Shown one piece after another: positions 6,060 to 8,877 of a stretch of 8,877 nucleotides of DNA. Numbering within the stretch: position 1 is the stretch's first letter; each line of letters starts with the position of its first letter. Position numbers and translations under genes: made by a program. The stretch spans positions 1 through 8,877 of the forward strand of contig JAATFK010000138.1 in NCBI GenBank assembly GCA_015655225.1, given 5' to 3'. This DNA comes from Solirubrobacterales bacterium (GTDB taxonomy: Bacteria > Actinomycetota > Thermoleophilia > Solirubrobacterales > Solirubrobacteraceae). The notes below the pieces were generated by a model that saw only the letters and a list, made by a program, of their open reading frames with translations, did not search any database and was not told where the DNA came from.

Positions 6060-7106
6060 ATGAGCGCCACCGCCGGACCCCATCTCCCCGGTCCCGTCGC
6101 GGACCGCTTCGCCGCGCGCGTGCGTGCGCAGGAGCAGACGACGCTCGGGCCGCTCGCGACGCGCTCCTATCCGGCGACGCGCGAACGGGTCGAGGACGAG
6201 TGCGGGCTGCGCACGCCGTTCCAGCGCGACCGCGACCGGATCGTCCACTCGAAGGCGTTCCGCCGCCTCAAGCACAAGACGCAGGTGTTCGTCGCGCCCG
6301 AGGGCGACCACTACCGCACGCGCCTCACGCACACGCTGGAGGTGACGCAGGTCTCGCGCACGGTCGCGCGGGCGCTGCGGCTGAACGAGGACCTGACGGA
6401 GGCGATCGGGCTCGGGCACGACCTCGGCCACCCGCCGTTCGGCCACATCGGCGAGGCGATCATCGACCGCTGCCTGCGGGAGCGCTTCGGCCGCGGCTTC
6501 CGCCACCACGAGCACTCGCTGCGGGTCGTCGAGCGGCTGGAGCGCGACGGCGCCGGCCTGGACCTGACCGAGCCGGTGCGCAACGGGATCCTCTGCCACT
6601 CCGGCCGCGCGCCGATGCCGCACACGCTGGAGGGGAGAATCGTGCGGCTGCTCGACCGCGTCGCCTACATCAACCACGACATCGACGACGCGGTGCGGGC
6701 CGGGGTGCTCGACGAGCGCGACCTGCCGGCCGAGCCGATCGCGGTGCTCGGGAGCAGCGGGTCGGAGCGGATCGACCGGCTCGTGCACGACGTCGTGGAG
6801 CAGTCCGAGCAGGCCGGCGACATCGCGCAGGGCGCGGAGGCGGGCGTCGCGATGAGCGAGCTGCGGGCGTTCATGTTCGAGCACGTCTACCTCGGCCCCG
6901 ACGCGCGCCGCGAGCACGTCAAGATCGACCGCGTCGTGACGACGCTCTTCGACCACTACCTCGACCATCCCGAGGAGATCCCGCCGCCGCTGCTCGAGGA
7001 CGCCGACCTGCCGACGCGCGTGACCGACTACCTCGCCGGGATGACCGATCGCTTCTGCATCCGCCGCTTCGAGGCGCTCACCGTCCCGGCCGCCTTCACG
7101 CCGTGA
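6060..7106 (+). CDS. dgt: Deoxyguanosinetriphosphate triphosphohydrolase-like protein
   Basis: A 348-residue HD-domain enzyme, the normal size for the shorter (non-E. coli) dGTPase-like class. Motifs in order: FQRDRDRIVHSKAFRRLKHK (54-73), THTLEVTQVSRTVARAL (90-106) with metal ligand H91, IGLGHDLGHPPFGHIGE (116-132) with H120 and D121, and RVAYINHDIDDAV (200-212) with D207. These supply the H...HD...D metal set of HD phosphohydrolases. Reaction: hydrolysis of a dNTP, classically dGTP, to the deoxynucleoside and triphosphate, helping set dNTP pools in the cytosol. The start is ATG 6060, with AAGGA four bases before it; the open frame upstream lies in hicA antisense. Its TGA overlaps the GTG of dnaG (GTGA, 7103-7106), so the two are co-transcribed and probably translationally coupled, as dgt-dnaG often are in actinobacteria. 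Exact nucleotide preference is not visible. Confidence 0.93.
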   Translation: MSATAGPHLPGPVADRFAARVRAQEQTTLGPLATRSYPATRERVEDECGLRTPFQRDRDRIVHSKAFRRLKHKTQVFVAPEGDHYRTRLTHTLEVTQVSRTVARALRLNEDLTEAIGLGHDLGHPPFGHIGEAIIDRCLRERFGRGFRHHEHSLRVVERLERDGAGLDLTEPVRNGILCHSGRAPMPHTLEGRIVRLLDRVAYINHDIDDAVRAGVLDERDLPAEPIAVLGSSGSERIDRLVHDVVEQSEQAGDIAQGAEAGVAMSELRAFMFEHVYLGPDARREHVKIDRVVTTLFDHYLDHPEEIPPPLLEDADLPTRVTDYLAGMTDRFCIRRFEALTVPAAFTP

Positions 7107-8877
7107 CGCGCTACACGCCCGACTCGAAGGAGCGCGTCCGCGACGCGGTCGACATGCTCGCGCTCGTCGGGACGCGCACCGAGCTGCGGCGCGCCGGCGT
7201 GAACTCGTACTTCGGCCGCTGCCCGTTCCACGACGAGCGCACCGGCTCGTTCCACGTACGGCCGGAGGAGAAGCACTACCACTGCTTCGGCTGCCAGCTG
7301 TCGGGCGACCCGTTCGACTTCGTGATGGAGAGCGAGGGGCTCGACTTCAGAGGGGCGCTCGAGTCGCTCGCGGACCGCTTCGGCGTGACGCTGGAGGTCG
7401 AGGACGAGGACCCGGAGGCCGCCGCCCAGCGCGAGCGGCGCGACCGGCTGCTGGCGCTGCTGGAGCGCGCCGCCGGCTACTACGCGCGCTTCCTGTGGGA
7501 GTCGGGCGAGGCGGCCGGCGCGCGCGACTACCTCGCGCGGCGCGGGCTGGAGGAGGCGACGCTGAGAGCGTTCCGCGTCGGCTACGCGCCGAGCGCGTGG
7601 GACCGCATGCTGCTCGCGTCGCGGCAGGCCGGCTTCAGCGAGGAGGAGCTGCTGGCGACCGGGCTCGTGCAGCGCTCGACCAGACAGCGCGGGAGCGTCT
7701 ACGACCGCTTCCGCGAGCGGATCATGTTCCCGCTCGCCGACGCGCGCGGGCACGTGACCGGCTTCGGCGCGCGCGCGATGCGCGACAACCAGCCGCCCAA
7801 GTACCTCAACACGAGCGAGGGCGAGGTCTTCCACAAGGGCCGCCAGCTGTTCGGGATCGACCTCGCCCGCAGACACGCCGCGCGCGCCGGGCGGATCGTG
7901 CTGGCGGAGGGCTACACGGACGTGATCGCCCTGCACCAGGCCGGGATCCCGAACTCGGTCGGGGTGATGGGGACGTCGCTGACAGACGACCAGGCGCGGG
8001 AGCTGGAGCGCACCGCGAGAACGCTCGTGCTGGCGCTCGACGCCGACGGCGCCGGGCAGGAGGCGATGCTGCGCGCGGCGCGGATCGCGGCCGGACGGAG
8101 CCTCGAGCTGCGGGTCGTGCCGCTGCCGGAGGGCTCGGACCCGGCCGACCTGGTCCAGCGCGACGGTCCCGAGAGAGTGCGCGAGCAGGTCAGCAGATCG
8201 GTGCCGTTCGTCTCGTTCCACGTCGACCGGATCCTCGGCCAGGCGTCGCTCGGCGACGCCGAGGGCAAGGACGCGGCGATCGCGGAGCTGGGGCCGGTGC
8301 TGGCGCAGGTCCCGCCGAGCGTGCTGCGGGAGGAGCTGATCCAGCGGATCGCGGGGCGACTCGACCTGTCGGGCGGGCTGGCGGCGTCGCTGCTGGAGGC
8401 GGCGGCGGGGGCGGGAGCGGGCGGGGCGAATGGTGGTGCCGCCGGGGCGCCGGCGCGCGATGCCGGCTCCGGTCCCGAGACGCCGGAGACCGGCAACGGC
8501 TGGGGCGCGTTCCCGCCCCCCGGGCACGACGGCGCGGCGGCGAACGCCCCGGCCCCGCCGCCGCGGCTCGACCACCGCGCGAAAGGCGAGCGGACGTTCC
8601 TCGCCCTCTGCCTCGCGCTGCCGCGCGACGGCGCTGTCATGCTCGCGAGAGTCGATCCGGAGGCCCACTTCACGAGCGCGGTGGCGCGCCGCGCGGCCGA
8701 GCACGTCGCGCCCCGTCTGGCCGATCCGCTGGAGGGACTGCCGCCCGACGACGCCGACCTCGGAGCCTACGTCTTCGAGCTGAGCAAGCAGGCCGCGCGG
8801 GGAGACCGCGTCGGACCGGTCAACCTCGAGCACGCCTGGCTCACGCTCGAGCTCGCCCGCCTCGACCGGGCGAAAGC
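7103..8877 (+). CDS. dnaG: DNA primase DnaG, 3'-truncated
   Basis: 591 codons are visible and the frame is still open at the right edge. The CHC2 zinc-binding domain is at about 1-100: C40, H43, C61 and C64 in GRCPFHDERTGSF and YHCFGCQLSGDP. The catalytic core follows: RFRERIMFPLADARGHVTGF, then PPKYLNTSEGEVFHKGRQLFG, and the TOPRIM segment with EGYTDVIAL (E269) and ALDADGAGQEA (D313, D315), which bind catalytic metal. An Ala/Gly/Pro-rich linker spans about 430-490, and the C-terminal domain that normally contacts the replicative helicase DnaB begins near 490 (KGERTFLALCLALP) and is cut by the window edge. It makes RNA primers for leading- and lagging-strand synthesis. The start is GTG 7103, overlapping the dgt stop by 4 nt; the N-terminus MTRYTPDSKERVRDAVDML is family-typical, and initiation probably relies on coupling to dgt because no good Shine-Dalgarno precedes it. 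Eight Arg residues use AGA. Confidence 0.96.
   Translation, partial: MTRYTPDSKERVRDAVDMLALVGTRTELRRAGVNSYFGRCPFHDERTGSFHVRPEEKHYHCFGCQLSGDPFDFVMESEGLDFRGALESLADRFGVTLEVEDEDPEAAAQRERRDRLLALLERAAGYYARFLWESGEAAGARDYLARRGLEEATLRAFRVGYAPSAWDRMLLASRQAGFSEEELLATGLVQRSTRQRGSVYDRFRERIMFPLADARGHVTGFGARAMRDNQPPKYLNTSEGEVFHKGRQLFGIDLARRHAARAGRIVLAEGYTDVIALHQAGIPNSVGVMGTSLTDDQARELERTARTLVLALDADGAGQEAMLRAARIAAGRSLELRVVPLPEGSDPADLVQRDGPERVREQVSRSVPFVSFHVDRILGQASLGDAEGKDAAIAELGPVLAQVPPSVLREELIQRIAGRLDLSGGLAASLLEAAAGAGAGGANGGAAGAPARDAGSGPETPETGNGWGAFPPPGHDGAAANAPAPPPRLDHRAKGERTFLALCLALPRDGAVMLARVDPEAHFTSAVARRAAEHVAPRLADPLEGLPPDDADLGAYVFELSKQAARGDRVGPVNLEHAWLTLELARLDRAK

Noticed and set aside
5727..6968. Minus-strand frame continuing upstream of hicB through dgt antisense, making an apparent 511-residue protein
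   Set aside because: Only the last 97 residues resemble a family (HicB). The rest is the complement of dgt and hicA, so it is a read-through of an open antisense frame, not a fusion.
7028..8833. Minus-strand frame of 601 codons opposite dnaG
   Set aside because: The plus-strand frame has zinc-finger and TOPRIM motifs throughout; the antisense translation shows none.
1..8877. CRISPR array, tRNA/rRNA, insertion sequence or attachment site
   Set aside because: No regularly spaced repeats, cloverleaf-like sequence, transposase frame or terminal inverted repeats were seen, and nearly all of the window is accounted for by protein genes.

Overview
The window is very GC-rich DNA (roughly three quarters G+C by eye, with G/C-ending codons throughout) and tightly packed with genes on both strands. 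It holds an F420-type luciferase-like monooxygenase, a DUF6941-type protein, a dgt-dnaG pair and a membrane GGDEF/GAF/HD-GYP protein. Together with the base composition, these suggest a high-GC actinobacterium, most likely near the Thermoleophilia/Solirubrobacterales. That placement is inferred from gene content and style; there is no rRNA or other taxonomic marker.

Layout from left to right: (1) the 3' part of a luciferase-like (LLM class) oxidoreductase, plus strand, cut by the left edge. (2) A convergent minus-strand gene for a two-pass membrane protein joining a diguanylate cyclase domain (GGDEF, with an I-site), a GAF-like sensor domain and a divergent HD-GYP domain. (3) A short AT-richer divergent promoter region at about 3041-3100. 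(4) A plus-strand GT-B (GT1/MGT-like) glycosyltransferase that probably starts at TTG 3096 and ends in a G-quadruplex-forming motif. (5) A minus-strand four-gene run read right to left: HicA-like toxin, HicB-like antitoxin, a DUF6941-like protein whose ATG overlaps the hicB stop, and a TetR regulator. (6) A 64-bp divergent spacer with an inverted repeat. (7) A plus-strand pair, a dGTP triphosphohydrolase-like gene (dgt) overlapping by 4 nt the start of dnaG (DNA primase), which runs off the right edge.

Functionally, dgt-dnaG is the conserved housekeeping part, linking dNTP-pool control with primer synthesis. The hicA-hicB-DUF6941-tetR run is the most accessory-looking part. It looks like a type II toxin-antitoxin pair transcribed together with an uncharacterised protein and a transcriptional repressor, and it is the best candidate here for something undescribed. 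The GGDEF/HD-GYP protein would make and/or break c-di-GMP, but several usual HD-GYP residues are replaced. No tRNA, rRNA, CRISPR array, insertion sequence or phage gene was seen, and no gene-free stretch exceeds 100 bp.
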